A DNA stretch of 64,000 nt from Achatina immaculata (Eukaryota > Mollusca > Gastropoda > Stylommatophora > Achatinidae). The stretch is taken from positions 3,008,993 through 3,072,992 of the forward strand of contig CM019700.1 of the NCBI GenBank assembly GCA_009760885.1. The letters run 5' to 3'. How positions within the stretch are numbered: position 1 is the first letter of the stretch; every line of letters begins with the position of its first letter. The notes under the pieces are model-generated. The model saw nothing but the letters and a program-made list of their open reading frames with translations, had not been told where the DNA came from and ran no database searches. Both the position numbers and the translations under genes were made by a program. Shown here piece after piece: positions 27,046-38,464 of this stretch.

Positions 27046-27379
27046 GACTGCCATCGTCCAGACTGAACTTCTAACACTAGTTAAGGCAAGGAAGGTTGAA
27101 AGAGGAGACACACCAACGGATGAAAAATTCTGAGGCAGACAAAAGGCTGAATTAACAGATTTGAGGCTAGGTCAAATTGACATAATACAGCAATTGAGAT
27201 AGGAGCAGCTAGTATGGATACTGCAGAAATGTTATTTCAGTCCCATGATACGGCTCAGCTGATGATGATTTCAAAGAATTTAAGGAAGTAATCGCCAAGG
27301 GAGAGAACTGCATTGCTTTTTGGGAAAGTGTCGACCCCCAACCCCCTTTTGAAGTTTTGAAAGACGTGCAAGAATAGGT
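27046..27379. other. Unassigned stretch
   Basis: Single-copy sequence within this window, purine-rich, with no exon or recognised element. Confidence 0.4.
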
Positions 27380-27955
27380 GTAGACCTATAAAACTTATAG
27401 AGAGACACATCTTAGAGAGTGGAGAAACACATCTTAGAGAATGAAGAAATGCATCTTAGAGAATAGAGAAACACATCTTAGAGAATTGAGGAAGACATCT
27501 TAGAGAACAGAGATGAACATCTTAGAGAATGGAGGAAGACATCTTAGAGAACAGAGATGAACATCTTAGAGAATGGAGAGAGACATCTTAAAGAATAGAG
27601 ATGGACATCTTGGAGAATAGAGATGGACATCTTAGAGAATGGAGAGAGACCTCGTAGAGAATAGAGATGGACATCTTAGAGAATGGAGAGAGACCTCGTA
27701 GAGAATAGAGATGGACATCTTAGAGAACAGATGAACATCTTAGAGAATGGAGAGATACATCTTAGAGAACAGAGATGGACATCTTAGAGAATAGAGATGG
27801 ATATCATATATAGTGGAGAATGACATCTTAGAGAATGGAGAAAGACATCTTAGAGAATAGAGAGAGACATCTTAGAGAATGAAGAGAGACATCTTAGAGA
27901 ACGGAGAGAGACATCTTAGAGAATGGAGAGAGATATCTTTGAGAATATTGACAGA
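27380..27955. repeat. About 22-bp minisatellite
   Basis: Variable repeats of gagacatcttagagaatgga with unit length near 22-23 bp. Confidence 0.92.
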
Positions 27956-28164
27956 CATGTGAGTGACAAACTTTCATTCTTTCCTTGTCCAAGATGTCAC
28001 AGCCATCGACAGCCAGCCTTAATCGTTCAGAATCAGGGCCGATCTCGCCAGTCCCGTGAGATCCCCATCAACCCCCCCCCCCCTTTTTCCCTTTCTCTAT
28101 TTAAAAAAAAGTTAATTGAAGTTTCTGATCATGATAATAAGTTGGGTTTTTCTTTTTATTTACG

Positions 28165-28445
28165 TGTAGGCTTCTGTTTATTTTGGACTTATGTCGGTCA
28201 CGTGATAAGAAGAAACAGTTATTGAATCCATTACTCCATTATATCAAGTGGAACACAATAGGTCGAAGAAAAAGAGGTCGACCACGTGAAACTCTAGAGA
28301 GGACATTGTTAAGAGAGGCCAAATTAGTAGGCATAAAATCCCTTGATGAGGTTGAAAAACTCGCAGAAAACAGGAAAACTTGGCGAACTAGCATGGGAGC
28401 CCTATGTGACGTTTAACAGCAAAAGAAGGACATATGATGCATTCG
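28165..28445 (+). pseudogene. LINE A 3' fragment
   Basis: The + strand translation gives WTYVGHVIRRNSY, a break, then GRRKRGRPRETLERTLLREA, KLVGIKSLDEVEKLAENRKT and GALCDV, stop. It matches the LINE A C-terminus. The A-type tail is degraded. Confidence 0.85.
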
Positions 28446-29040
28446 AAGTGATATATGTAGCCAGTTATTTACACCGTTCAGCCAAAATACATTTAGAAGT
28501 TAAAGAAAGCATGGATTCTAACTTTCGACCAGTTCTGGCTTTCGATCGAACCGATTTTCCTAACCAATCGAATGAGTAGGAGACAGCTCATGACAAAAAA
28601 TAACTAACAAATTATCAATATGAAAGAACAACAAAACAAGTATCAGGTCCCTCGACCAGTTAGCACCATAGATCTTACACCATACTTGAGGCGCGACATA
28701 TACCATCTGGTACTTTCTTTTTCTTCTGTTATTACCATAACATATCTGTTGATTCGTAAACTGTTTGATGTTTCAACAACTCGTCGTGTGACTTTTCTCC
28801 CCCTTCAGACAACGCTTTCTCAACCTGTTTGCTCCAGTGACACCTTGGAACCTTTTTTTTTTCATCTTCGCGAAGCCCGCACCTACCAAGGCCCATTTTT
28901 TCCCCTTTCACTCCAGAAGAACGCTGCCAGGTCTAGCCAATCAACGCTCAGAGCAATATTTAGGGAAAGTCTAAATAAACTGAAAGGCGGAACATTCCCG
29001 TATATTTTAAATTTATGCTCGTAGAATAAGTTCTTTCCAG
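28446..29040. other. Unassigned sequence with a 134-codon open frame
   Basis: An open frame on the + strand (28620-29024) has one hydrophobic stretch (YHLVLSFSSVITITYLLI). I recognise no family and see no splice context, so it is not called as a gene. Confidence 0.3.
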
Positions 29041-29044
29041 TTTA

Positions 29045-29263
29045 TTTCTTGGGGCATGTGCTCCGGATGACTGACGACTCGCTACCAAAAGTAGACACCA
29101 CAGGGGAACAGAAGTAAGGGTAGACCAAAAGAGACATAGAGAAGAACAACAGAGAGGATGTTGAGCAATAGAGGGCTCACCTGGGCAAGAGCAGAAAAAA
29201 AGGCAAAGGACAGGAATTTGTGGAAAACCCTTGAGGAAGCCCCATGTGCCCTGGGCACTTAAG

Positions 29264-29295
<32 letters not shown>

Positions 29296-29300
29296 GTGAG
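29045..29300 (+). pseudogene. LINE C 3' fragment (second copy)
   Basis: It begins ggggcatgtgctccggatga, matching LINE C at about 26617, and ends ctgggcacttaagattca(GA)n like LINE C. It includes a small deletion after ctaccaaaa. It fixes the 3' end and GA-type tail of the family. Confidence 0.88.
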
Positions 29301-29382
29301 TAAGAGAGAGAGAAAGAGATTCTTCTACCAAAATCTGTCATCAAATTTTGTTCTGCCCGAGCGTGGAGATTCATTTAAGAGC

Positions 29383-29468
29383 TCACTCACTCACTCACTC
29401 ACTCACTCACTCACTCACTCACTCACTCACTCACTCACTCACTCACTCACTCACTCACTCACTCACTC
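29383..29468. repeat. (CTCA)n microsatellite
   Basis: About 21 uninterrupted tetranucleotide units, then a T-rich run. Confidence 0.97.
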
Positions 29469-30268
29469 TTTGTTTTTTTTCTTTTAGCCTATCCAGTAAA
29501 GGCCGCCATCACCGACAAGAAGAACAATAAAAGTATAGTAAACAAAATCTTAATCAAGTCTGGCTTGCGGTATATGGCATGTACAAGAGCAGGGATTTTT
29601 CCCCTTGTGTAGAACCTAAAATGACTTTTTAACCAGCCTTGTCTTACACAGAAATAAAAACTTGTAGCTGAGCACTAGGGTTCCACGAGAAGTGTTTAGC
29701 AGGAATTTTTTCAGTCATCATCCAGATGCAACCTCTGCAGATCAATCATCGAACCCAAGTTGAAAAACCTTACACACACTCATTACACAAACTTAGGCGA
29801 AACCGAAAGTGTCCAGGTGAAAGCAAAGCTGCAAATTAAAATATATTGTTCATTAGCCTGATTAAAAAGAAACATTCTCATACATTTCAGTTTAGTTATT
29901 TACCGTTTTAGTGTTGCTGTATTTAATTTTCCCCTGGACAAATAAGTTGAAAACAAGGAATGTTTAACAAAAGCAGATGCAGACAGACATCTAATTACAT
30001 TCATAAGAAAATGACAGTTATCATTCATTGGGCATACTATGGGAAGAGGAATGGCTGAAAACATCATAACAACATGGAAAATAAATGGGAAGAGAAGCAA
30101 GGGATGAAAAACATTTAAGTCATGGACAGTCTAACACGATATCACACACGCGCGCACACACACACACACACGCACACACATACACAAATGACAAACTTGA
30201 GCTGACGGAAAATATGAAGAGACGAGATCTGTGGATGAGCATGAGCACCAGAACCTGTCAGCATTGGC

Positions 30269-30306
<38 letters not shown>

Positions 30307-30480
30307 TTCACTTTCTGATTGGAATACATATATATTCTTTTTAATATAAACGGAAATACTTTCGCTGAAGCTAAAAAGGACAATTTTACAATGAACAGTG
30401 AGCTTTGTAAAAAAAAAAAGGAAAGAAAATGAATAGCAAAGACGTGATATGTTTTTCATGAAGAAAAAAACAACTATTGG
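29469..30480. other. Unassigned stretch with (CA)n and (ATT)n microsatellites
   Basis: (CA)n-type sequence at 30142-30185 and (ATT)n at 30270-30307. No supported gene. Confidence 0.6.
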
Positions 30481-30682
30481 TGTACTTACGTTTTTAAAAG
30501 TTGGTGTTTAGCCCGAGCAGTGCAAACTGGCATATCGAATGGAACCTCTCGCTCGAGATCGGGCAGAGGACGAGAGCCGGCGAGAGTGATTATGCCAGAG
30601 AGACGTCGTGTGTAAGAGATGGCCTACTAATCAAAAAAAAAAAAAAAACCCCAGTTACCAGCGAACCCTGGCATTTCCAAAC

Positions 30683-30770
30683 ATGTACTGGAAGTATATT
30701 CTAGTGAATCTTCTTCTCGTGGTACCAAACAGTCGTGTTCTAACTTCAGCAAGGACTGAAAACCTACCAG
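30683..30770 (+). CDS. Candidate first coding exon with signal peptide
   Basis: ATG at 30683 opens MYWKYILVNLLLVVPNSRVL, TSARTENLP and one extra base, ending at a strong donor gtaagt at 30771. The protein start looks like a signal peptide: a basic n-region (YWK), a hydrophobic core (YILVNLLLVV) and a small-residue cleavage site (TSA before RTE). Upstream 30500-30620 is CpG-richer than its surroundings and could be 5' UTR. Product unknown. A phase-compatible downstream exon stands at 33314. Neither exon shows homology that I recognise, and there is no transcript evidence. Confidence 0.4.
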
Positions 30771-31239
30771 GTAAGTCGGTGTGTTTGTGATGCCAGGGCA
30801 GGTAATGTCGTCTGCTGGCTCTAGCGTAATGGATTGCTTAATCTTCTCTCATCTTAAAACGCTCCCCGCTCAAGTATCAGTTTTATCTCTGCCATTTTCG
30901 CGTTGTTTGGATAAAGATAAGGCCGCAGTGTGTACTGTAATGTAAGAAATTCTTGTTTGATTTAGAACATAAACCCTTTCTACATCGAAGTATACGTTAA
31001 TATACCAATGTGGTTAAGATCGTCATCATCATCTTGTGGCACAGCATGGGAGGTTGGCTACAATGTATCTCCAGTGTGTTCAGTCCCTCTGCTGTCAGAG
31101 TGCACTTGGCTAGGCCAACCCCTCCCCGTACATCTCTTGATGGTGTCCACCCATCCACGCTCATGCTTTTTTAAAAGCAATATTCGAGGAACTTTAAAAA
31201 CAATGTAACGGCATATATAATACATAGTTTTACAGCAAG

Positions 31240-31550
31240 TTTTCCAGCCGTCTTGTTTTCTTGATCGCTGCTGAGACTGTTTGCTGCGTGCTGATTTCTC
31301 TTATCTCTGCTTTAAGCTTCATTCGCATTCATTGTAGTTTTCTAAAGTATGTTTCTTAGATATGTGTGTTTCGAAAGCGTCCGGTTTGCTGTCCATATTT
31401 CCTTGGTTGTTCTCCAGCTGTGACATGCGTGGTAAGGATGGGTTGAAGGTCTGAGTTGAATATGCCAGGGTTTGTTCTTGCGCTTGGAGGCTTTCATTTG
31501 GAAACATGTGGGCCACGTGATGAGAAGAAACATCCAGAGAACCACAAAGA
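31240..31550. pseudogene. LINE A remnants in head-to-head orientation
   Basis: 31240-31500 on the minus strand matches the LINE A segment around the KTTKEI and ENKCLRKIL codons, heavily decayed. 31505-31550 on the + strand matches the next part (GHVMRRN). The two halves meet with a strand switch. Confidence 0.55.
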
Positions 31551-31674
31551 CTTAGGTCTAATTGCTTTACTTACAATTTTCGGTTAAGCGAGATGTATAC
31601 TTTTTAATCATCCTGTTCTAAAGTAGCATAATCTTGTGTTTTGTTATGTAGTCAGTGACCATATTTTTCTTCCA

Positions 31675-31862
31675 CCTGGTGTTGATAACAGTTAGCTGTC
31701 ATGTCCTTCATTGCGTCTAAGACCACAGACACACAAGGATGGTGACCTTTCATTGACCTGCAGTGTCAACCTTTCAGCAGGAAAATATGGGCGCTAACAC
31801 CATGTCCCTATGTGCCTCCAAGGCATGACAGGATTACCTTTACCTTTACCTTTTTACCTTAG
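31675..31862 (+). mobile_element. SINE 3' fragment with (TTTACC)n tail
   Basis: ggaaaatatgggcgctaaca and ccaaggcatgacaggatt match the 3' part of the SINE at 61840-61900, followed by tttacctttacc. Confidence 0.55.
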
Positions 31863-32636
31863 TCTTACATACTTTAATCTCATTTTGCTGTGTATAAGCC
31901 TCGTTGTTTACACACAATTTCCCCCATTCCCCCCCCCCCCCCCCAATATCTCCGCTAATGTGCAGTCCTATAGTTTTCCTTTATTTGTTTTCATTTTAGT
32001 TCTCTCTCTTCTTCTTCTTCTTCCTTGTTTTTTTTTTTTTTGTTCTCCATGACTCATTCAGTGGTCTTCCTCGCTGTTTTCCCGGGTACTTTGCCTGATA
32101 CAAAGGTCTGCATGACCCAGCCTAATCTCCGAATATTTCTGTACAAACAAACAACGATTAGCCCTGCCAGTTTAATTTAGTGGTGACATGAAGGGAAATT
32201 ATTACAATTTGTAATGTTTTTCTTCTGTAAAATGTAGTAGGAGATGAGGTAGCAGATATTCGCCCGATCAGGAAAAAAAAAAATTCAGATTTGACTGAAT
32301 ACGCGAAAGCGAGTGCTTGGTTGACCTCTGGTCATTTCATTCATCAAAGTTTGTGATGGACCAGGCAGTCGCCGGCCCAGAGTAGGCCGTGGCGAGGCTT
32401 ACAGGCCAGCAGCAGGCTCTGCCCGCTTCTCGTGTCTTCAGGCAGAAAGCAAATATCAAGACAAGTTTAGATACGTTTGTTCATTTCTCCTCAAAGCTTG
32501 CTCTTCTCCTCTCAGTATCAAAGCTCTTGTCTTCTTTCTCATTATCAAGGCTCTTTTCATCATCACGATCAGAACTCTCTTCTCCGACTAATCATCAGAA
32601 CTTTTATCCTCCCCATCATCAGAGATCTTCGCCTCA

Positions 32637-33170
32637 TTGTCAGAACGCTTCTCCTAATCATCAGAACTCTTCTCCTAATCATCAGAACTGTTCTCCTAAT
32701 CATCAGAACTCTTCTCCTAATCACCAGAACTCTTCTCCTGATCACCAGAACTCTTCTCCTGATCATCAGAACTCTTCTCCTAATCATCAGAACTCTTCTC
32801 CTAATCACCAGAACTCTTCTCCTAATCATCAGAACTCTTCTCCTAATCACCAGAACTCTTCTCCTAATCATCAGAACTCTTCTCCTAATCACCAGAACTC
32901 TTCTCCTAATCATCAGAACCCTGTTCTCCTCATCATCGAAACTCTCTTCTCCTCATCACCAAAACTCCTTATCATCAGAGCTCTCTTCTCCTCATCACCA
33001 AAACTCCTCATCATCAGAACTCTCTTCTCCTCATCATCAGAACTCTTCTCATCAAAACTCTGTTCTCCTCATTATCAAAACTCTTTCCTTCTTTCTCATT
33101 ATCAGAACTCTTTTCTCCTCATCATCAAAACTCCTGTCTCATTTCTCATTACCTTTAAACACGTTTCTCC
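32637..33170. repeat. 21-bp minisatellite grading into variants
   Basis: Units of tcatcagaactcttctccta, 21 bp, regular to about 32920 and looser afterwards. Because 21 is divisible by three, frames of more than 200 codons open. Confidence 0.95.
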
Positions 33171-33313
33171 AGTCTCATCATAAAGATTGCTTCTAATCAT
33201 CACAAATTTTCCTCTGTTTTTCTTGTCAACATCGTCAAGGCCAGACTTTGGCAAACATTATTATCACAAAGAAAACCTTAAGTCTGAATGACTAGAATTG
33301 TTTTGCTTTATAG

Positions 33314-33414
33314 GTAGATGTGGACAGAACAAAACTGGCTTGATAGTTCTGTCACTTGTGATCTTGACTGTTTGTTTTCTGGGATATCGAAACTTTCCTC
33401 GTGGGTGCCTGTAG
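33314..33414 (+). CDS. Candidate second and last exon: membrane span and short tail
   Basis: The acceptor ttgttttgctttatag precedes 33314 and has a pyrimidine-rich tract. Entering in phase 1 from the 30770 donor gives GRCGQNKTGLIVLSLVILTV, CFLGYRNFPRGCL and TAG at 33412-33414. The stretch TGLIVLSLVILTVCFLGY is a good single membrane span followed by Arg residues on the inner side. The joined product would be 62 residues. Alternatively the exon could end at gtagga (33411) or the frame could be chance. Function unknown. Confidence 0.28.
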
Positions 33415-33885
33415 GAAAAGCAGAGCGCACTAGAATCCACGTACGTTCATATGCCAGGGCTGTAGGACGTGAACACATATTCAAGTAAGAAAACATGTCT
33501 CGAGTGACATTTTCCGGGACAGAGACACGTCATCAATCAAACATGTTGCCGGCCGTGCTTCGGAGAAGAAAGATCATCAGTTAGCAGCGAATCTAGAAAG
33601 TGAAGGCATGCCTGCACGAGCTAATTATAGCATCGTTTTGTCGTGCGAATGTGACCACCTGTAGCCACAACAGGTCGACAGCAGTGGGAATGTTTCACCT
33701 GTGTTGTGTGTTGGCGATAACTGAGATGTCCTGCGGTTTTTTTTGTTGTTTTTTTTTACCTGTATGTGACTAGCAACAACTCACAACACCGCAGTCCAAG
33801 AATTCCTGTATCAGTATCAAATTCAGTAACGAAGTCTTAAAAAAAAACAAAGGCACCAAGAGATAACGTGCCTATAATAGACACT
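33415..33885. other. Unassigned stretch
   Basis: Single-copy sequence without a recognised element. gtaag at 33485 is a possible donor but lies after the in-frame stop. Confidence 0.4.
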
Positions 33886-34708
33886 ATAATAGTCTATAAT
33901 AATCTATAAGAACACTGTTAGAGAAGGTGACTATAATAGAGGAATAACACTGTTAGAGAAGGTGATTATAATAGAGGAATAACACTGTTAGAGAAGGTGA
34001 TTATAATAGAGGAATAACACTGTTAGAGAAGGTGATTATAATAGAGGAATAACACTGTTAGAGAAGGTGATTATAATAGAGGAATAACACTGTTAGAGAA
34101 GGTGATTATAATAGAGAAATAACACTGTTAGAGAAGGTGATTATAATAGAGGAATAACACTGTTAGAGAAGGTGATTATAATAGAGGAATAACACTGTTA
34201 GAGAAGGTGATTATAATAGAGGAATAACACTGTTAGAGAAGGTGATTATAATAGAGGAATAACACTGTTAGAGAAGGTGACTATAATAGAGGAATAACAC
34301 TGTTAGAGAAGGTGATTATAATAGAGGAATAACACTGTTAGAGAAGGTGATTATAATAGAGGAATAACACTGTTAGAGAAGGTGATTATAATAGAGGAAT
34401 AACACTGTTAGAGAAGGTGATTATAATAGAGAAATAACACTGTTAGAGAAGGTGATTATAATAGAGAAATAACACTGTTAGAGAAGGTGATTATAATAGA
34501 GAAATAACACTGTTAGAGAAGGTGATTATAATAGAGAAATAACACTGTTAGAGAAGGTGATTATAATAGAGAAATAACACTGTTAGAGAAGGTGATTATA
34601 ATAGAGAAATAACACTGTTAGAGAAGGTGATTATAATAGAGAAATAACACTGTTAGAGAAGGTGATTATAATAGAGAAATAACACTGTTAGAGAAGGTGA
34701 CTATAACA
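33886..34708. repeat. 35-bp minisatellite, about 23 copies
   Basis: Unit ggtgattataatagaggaat plus aacactgttagagaa. Variants gaggaat (left) and gagaaat (right, from about 34430) are grouped, as expected when blocks of units are copied. Confidence 0.97.
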
Positions 34709-34810
34709 ATGTACAACAAAAAATAAATCCACTTTTTTCCTGTTTAAAATTTGTCAGTTTCTACTGGGAGAGAAACGAATATGAGGTCAGAACATTTTTA
34801 TTAGCTCTAG

Positions 34811-34813
<3 letters not shown>

Positions 34814-34860
<47 letters not shown>
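34814..34860. repeat. (GA)n microsatellite
   Basis: Uninterrupted GA dinucleotides. The DNA from 34861 to 35224 shows nothing further. Confidence 0.95.
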
Positions 34861-34862
<2 letters not shown>

Positions 34863-35224
34863 CGTGTATGTGTGTTTTTATGATTTTGTAAGTGTGCCAG
34901 GAACAGAGCACGTGGCGATCAATGCATAACAGATTCAAGATGGGGAGGCAACCCCACAGTGACTGACTTTTGAATGTGAGTTATTGCACTTGAAAATGTG
35001 AATTACTTGGATGGGAAAATTTATCATATATTTTTTTCTTCTCGTAAACTCGTTATGGCCATCTTCTTCTACATTTGCTCTGAGAAGAGCGTTTGGCAGC
35101 GTCGTGCCACCGTTTACAGCCAACCTGCGATATCTGCACCTTTGTGTCCGACATATCCGTCTTCGGCATGGAGTATTCTGAGAACTAGGTTTGCCTTGCT
35201 GTTTTGATACATGTTCACCTGACC

Positions 35225-36672
35225 AGACTTGTCAGTGGATATGGTTGTGCAGTCAAGACAGAAGAAGGGATGAGTGAATGGTTCCAGACTGAAACAGGCG
35301 TGAAACAAGGATGTATACTGTCTCCTTTACTTTTTGGGATTACAATAGACTTCATAATGACAAAATGCTGCACAGGTAACACAGGTATTGACTGGGTACA
35401 TGGGACCCAACTAGAAGATCTTGATTTTGCTGATGATAAAACTCTTATCAGTAATAATGTGAATTCCATGCAAGAAAAAACAGATAGCCTGTCTTCACTG
35501 GCTAGCAAAATAGGACTTGAAATTAACAAGGACAAAACACAAATAATGAAAATTCCCATCAATCAAAATGGAAAAATACACATAGAAGGGACAGATATTG
35601 AAGAAGTCAATCAATTTGCATACCTTGGCAGCTACATAGACCAGGATGGTGACACTAGAAAGGAAGTTAGGATCAGAATTGCAAAAGCAGCATCAATCTT
35701 CAAGAATCTTGAGAACATATGGAATTCAAAAGTTATAAGCACAAAAACTAAGTTAAGACTATTCAATTCAAATGTAATATCCACCCTCATTTATGCATGC
35801 GAAAGCTGGAAAACAACTAAAGAAATAGAAAAGAAATTAGACTCTTTTGAAAACAAATGCCTAAGGAAAATACTCGGCATCAAGTGGAATGAATTCAAGA
35901 ACAATGCAGAGATAAGACAGATGACTGAACAACAACCAGTCTCACGGGTGATCAGGAAAAGGAGATGGACATATGTTGGCCACTTGATGAGAAGAAATGA
36001 GCAGAGAATCCCAAAACAAGCTATCAAGTGGAACACAACAGGCCGAAGAAAAAGTGGCAGACCGCGTGAAACTCTGAAGAGAACATTATTAAGAGAGAAC
36101 AAATTTTGTATGATTAGACCTCGAAAAAATCGTAGACAAAGCACTTTAGTGAGACGTGAGAGAAAGAAAAATCACAAGAGAATTACCTGGGATTCGAACA
36201 CGGACTCCGGTAGGACGAGCAGCCGTCTAGCCACGAGAGAACAGCTTACTATCGACTTAGCCAACTAGCACCCCAAAAAAGGTGTTTTGTTGACATAGTC
36301 TTTAGCAACTGCTCAGCAAACATAAGGGATCGTGACACCCGGAAAGAAACGAGGTCGTGACACAGAAATTCCGTAGCTTAGATTCATTCTCTCTAGCAGG
36401 TACCAACTAGACAAACATACACACCGTCTCCTGCCATGTCTGGTGCAAACTTGGACAACAATAACAAACGAACGAATACTTATTACATGAAGTTAGTTTC
36501 GGATATAGTGAACAAAATTATTAAGAGAGGCCAAGTTAACAGGCATAAAATCCTTTGTTGAGGTTGAAAGACTCGCCGAAGACAGGAAAAATTGGCGAAC
36601 TACTTTGCGAGCCCTATGTGACGTCTAACGGCACGGGAAGGATATAAGATATAAGAGATAAGAAGACTTGTC
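35225..36672 (+). mobile_element. LINE A copy 3, interrupted by a SINE-like insert
   Basis: The element spans 35234-36663 between 9-bp flanks agacttgtc (35225-35233, 36664-36672). It encodes TETGVKQGCILSPLLFGITI, LEDLDFADDKTLISNN, QFAYLGSYIDQDGDTRKEVR, KRRWTYVGHLMRRNEQRIPK and GRPRETLKRTLLRE. It is then cut by 419 bp (36098-36516) and resumes with EAKLTGIKS-like codons, LRALCDV-type ending and a TATAAG tail. It starts within three bases of where LINE A copy 2 starts. Without the insert it is about 1.0 kb, as copy 2 is. Confidence 0.92.
36085..36529 (-). mobile_element. SINE-like insert with 13-bp target duplication
   Basis: The insert is 36098-36516 (419 bp) between attattaagagag repeats at 36085-36097 and 36517-36529. 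On the minus strand it contains TTGGCTAAGTCGATAG (A-box-like) and GTGTTCGAATCCCAGG (B-box-like, from 36190-36205), about 65-70 bases apart. The tRNA-like part is not at an end: about 250 bases precede it on the minus strand. Confidence 0.7.
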
Positions 36673-36689
36673 TGCTACCAGGCGCTTTC

Positions 36690-37012
36690 ATGAAGGCCTG
36701 TTATCAGGACACTATGTGGAGGTCTGTTATCAGGGCACCATGTGGAGGTCTGTTATCAGGGCACCATGTGGAGGTCTGTTATCAGGGCACCATGTGGAGG
36801 TCTGTTGTCAGGACACCATGTGGAGGTCTGTTGTCAGGACACCATGTGGAGGTCTGTTGTCAGGACACCATGTGGAGGTCTGTTGTCAGGACACCATGTG
36901 GAGGTCTGTTGTCAGGACACCATGTGGAGGTCTGTTGTCAGGACAAAATATGGAGGTCTGTTGTCAGGACACAATGTGGAGGTCTGTTATCAGGCCTGTT
37001 ACCAGGACACGC
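36690..37012. repeat. 26-bp minisatellite (unit 1 of the triplicated region)
   Basis: Units of ggacaccatgtggaggtctg plus ttgtca, 26 bp, about 12 copies. Confidence 0.95.
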
Positions 37013-38085
37013 GTGGAGGTGGAAGGAATCATGATCAGTTTTGTCTGTCTAACCCTAACACAAGCACTCAGTCTTGGGTCGCTGGCAAACATTCAGATTT
37101 TCTGGCAGTGCTTCTCAGTCTTTTTCTGACCCTGGACCCCTGAAGTTGACACCCACCCCCCTCCCAACCAAGGGAAAAAACCCCCAAACACCACCATCAC
37201 CCCTCCTTCGTTTGGTATTACTTGTAAAAAGTTTGGAAATATTTCTAGTATTATACGTAATCTGGAGTCTTCTGCGTGGATTACGTAACCGTTAGCTGGC
37301 CCCCATTATCTTGGCAACTGACTGCTTTCAAGCCATGAAGGGTTCTGTTTTACGTTAAATATAGTAAGTTAATAGAAGACCTTGTCTCTTGTTCCTGCAA
37401 GCCAGACAGCCTCACTTCATATCACAGTGATGAACTTTGAGACCTGTTGCCCTTAATCCAGATTGTATTCTGTCAGACTGTATTCTACCACGAGTGTCAG
37501 AGAACACGGCAGTGTTTGCCAGCAGCAACGGTTGAGCACAGACGTGTACCGAAGCTGTCGTCCGGGGCGTTTATAGTCTGTGAGAGTTGCGTGTGATTAG
37601 CGCTTTCTGAAATTTGTCACGTATGTGATAACTCATCGGGCAGGGTGTCTCAAAAAAAAAAACCGCTATCTCATAATGGTTTTTATTTCAGTTGTCTTCT
37701 ACTTCTTCTTCTTCTTGGGGGAAACGTAGTTCTCTACAGCCGACATAACGTTGGTGTTCAAGCAAAGTTATCACTTCGAGTGGGCTGTGGGTTACGGTGA
37801 CTTGCTCGAAAACCCCAGATGGACCCCAAAAGGCTGCTTCTCGGCAGACTCCGCTACCATGGAAATACGTGGAGTCTTAACCCAGTTAGCCAGGACAGTA
37901 CGCTCATAAGCTTCTTTCAAGGACCACAGCTGAGACGTAATGTGTGCCGCTGGCACTGACCACCGCGCCCTGTCTTCAGCACCGTCACCTTTTCTGAGCA
38001 AGAAATAGGACAAGCTAAAGTAGCGGAACAAACACACAAACCGTCCTTCTCCCGCATGAAAAAATAAGACCATTAGATCAGTGTA

Positions 38086-38420
38086 TCTCAGACCATCAGA
38101 GAAACGATGCCTGCTACCAACTAAACAGAGAAGAAGTCATAATCGTAAGGCTACATACTGGGCACAGCAGGCTAAGATACCATCTGTACAACAAAATCAA
38201 GACATGATCAACTGATAAATATGCATGTGGCACCAGTAAGATGACAGCAGATCATGTACTGCAGTAGTCCCCAGTATATGAACAACAGAGAAGACAAATA
38301 TGGCCAACTACTTCACCAGTCAAGAACAGACTGTATGGGCATGTTCACGCCATCCAGATAATCATGAACTACTTCAAAAGTATGCAAGTTGACCCCTGAA
38401 AATGTTCGAAGAAGAAGAAG
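38086..38420 (+). pseudogene. LINE C-terminal relic with (AAG)n tail, copy 1
   Basis: The + strand translation in several frames gives RLHTGHSRLRYHLYNKIK, a Cys-containing CGTSKMTADHVLQ and SPVYEQQRRQIWP. These match the usual end of a LINE pol that carries an RNase H-type tail (RLRTGHNRL ... C...C ... CPLY). Stops interrupt it. It ends in gaagaagaagaag. Confidence 0.65.
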
Positions 38421-38464
38421 ATCAGTTGTGTGATTATTATTATTACATTATTATTATGTGTCAA

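Larger units (their letters stand above)
30771..33313 (+). other. Interval between candidate exons: LINE/SINE scraps and a 21-bp array
   Basis: It holds an inverted LINE A remnant (31240-31550), a SINE tail (31675-31860), homopolymer runs at 31930 and 32029, and the 21-bp array at 32637-33170. Confidence 0.5.

Noticed and set aside
28620..29024. A 134-codon open frame with a hydrophobic stretch
   Set aside because: No homology or gene context; the composition resembles its noncoding surroundings.
37792..38073. A 93-codon minus-strand open frame conserved in three copies (also 40177-40458 and 41721-42002)
   Set aside because: The conservation comes from recent segmental duplication. There is no recognised domain, and the frame runs beside a dead LINE relic.
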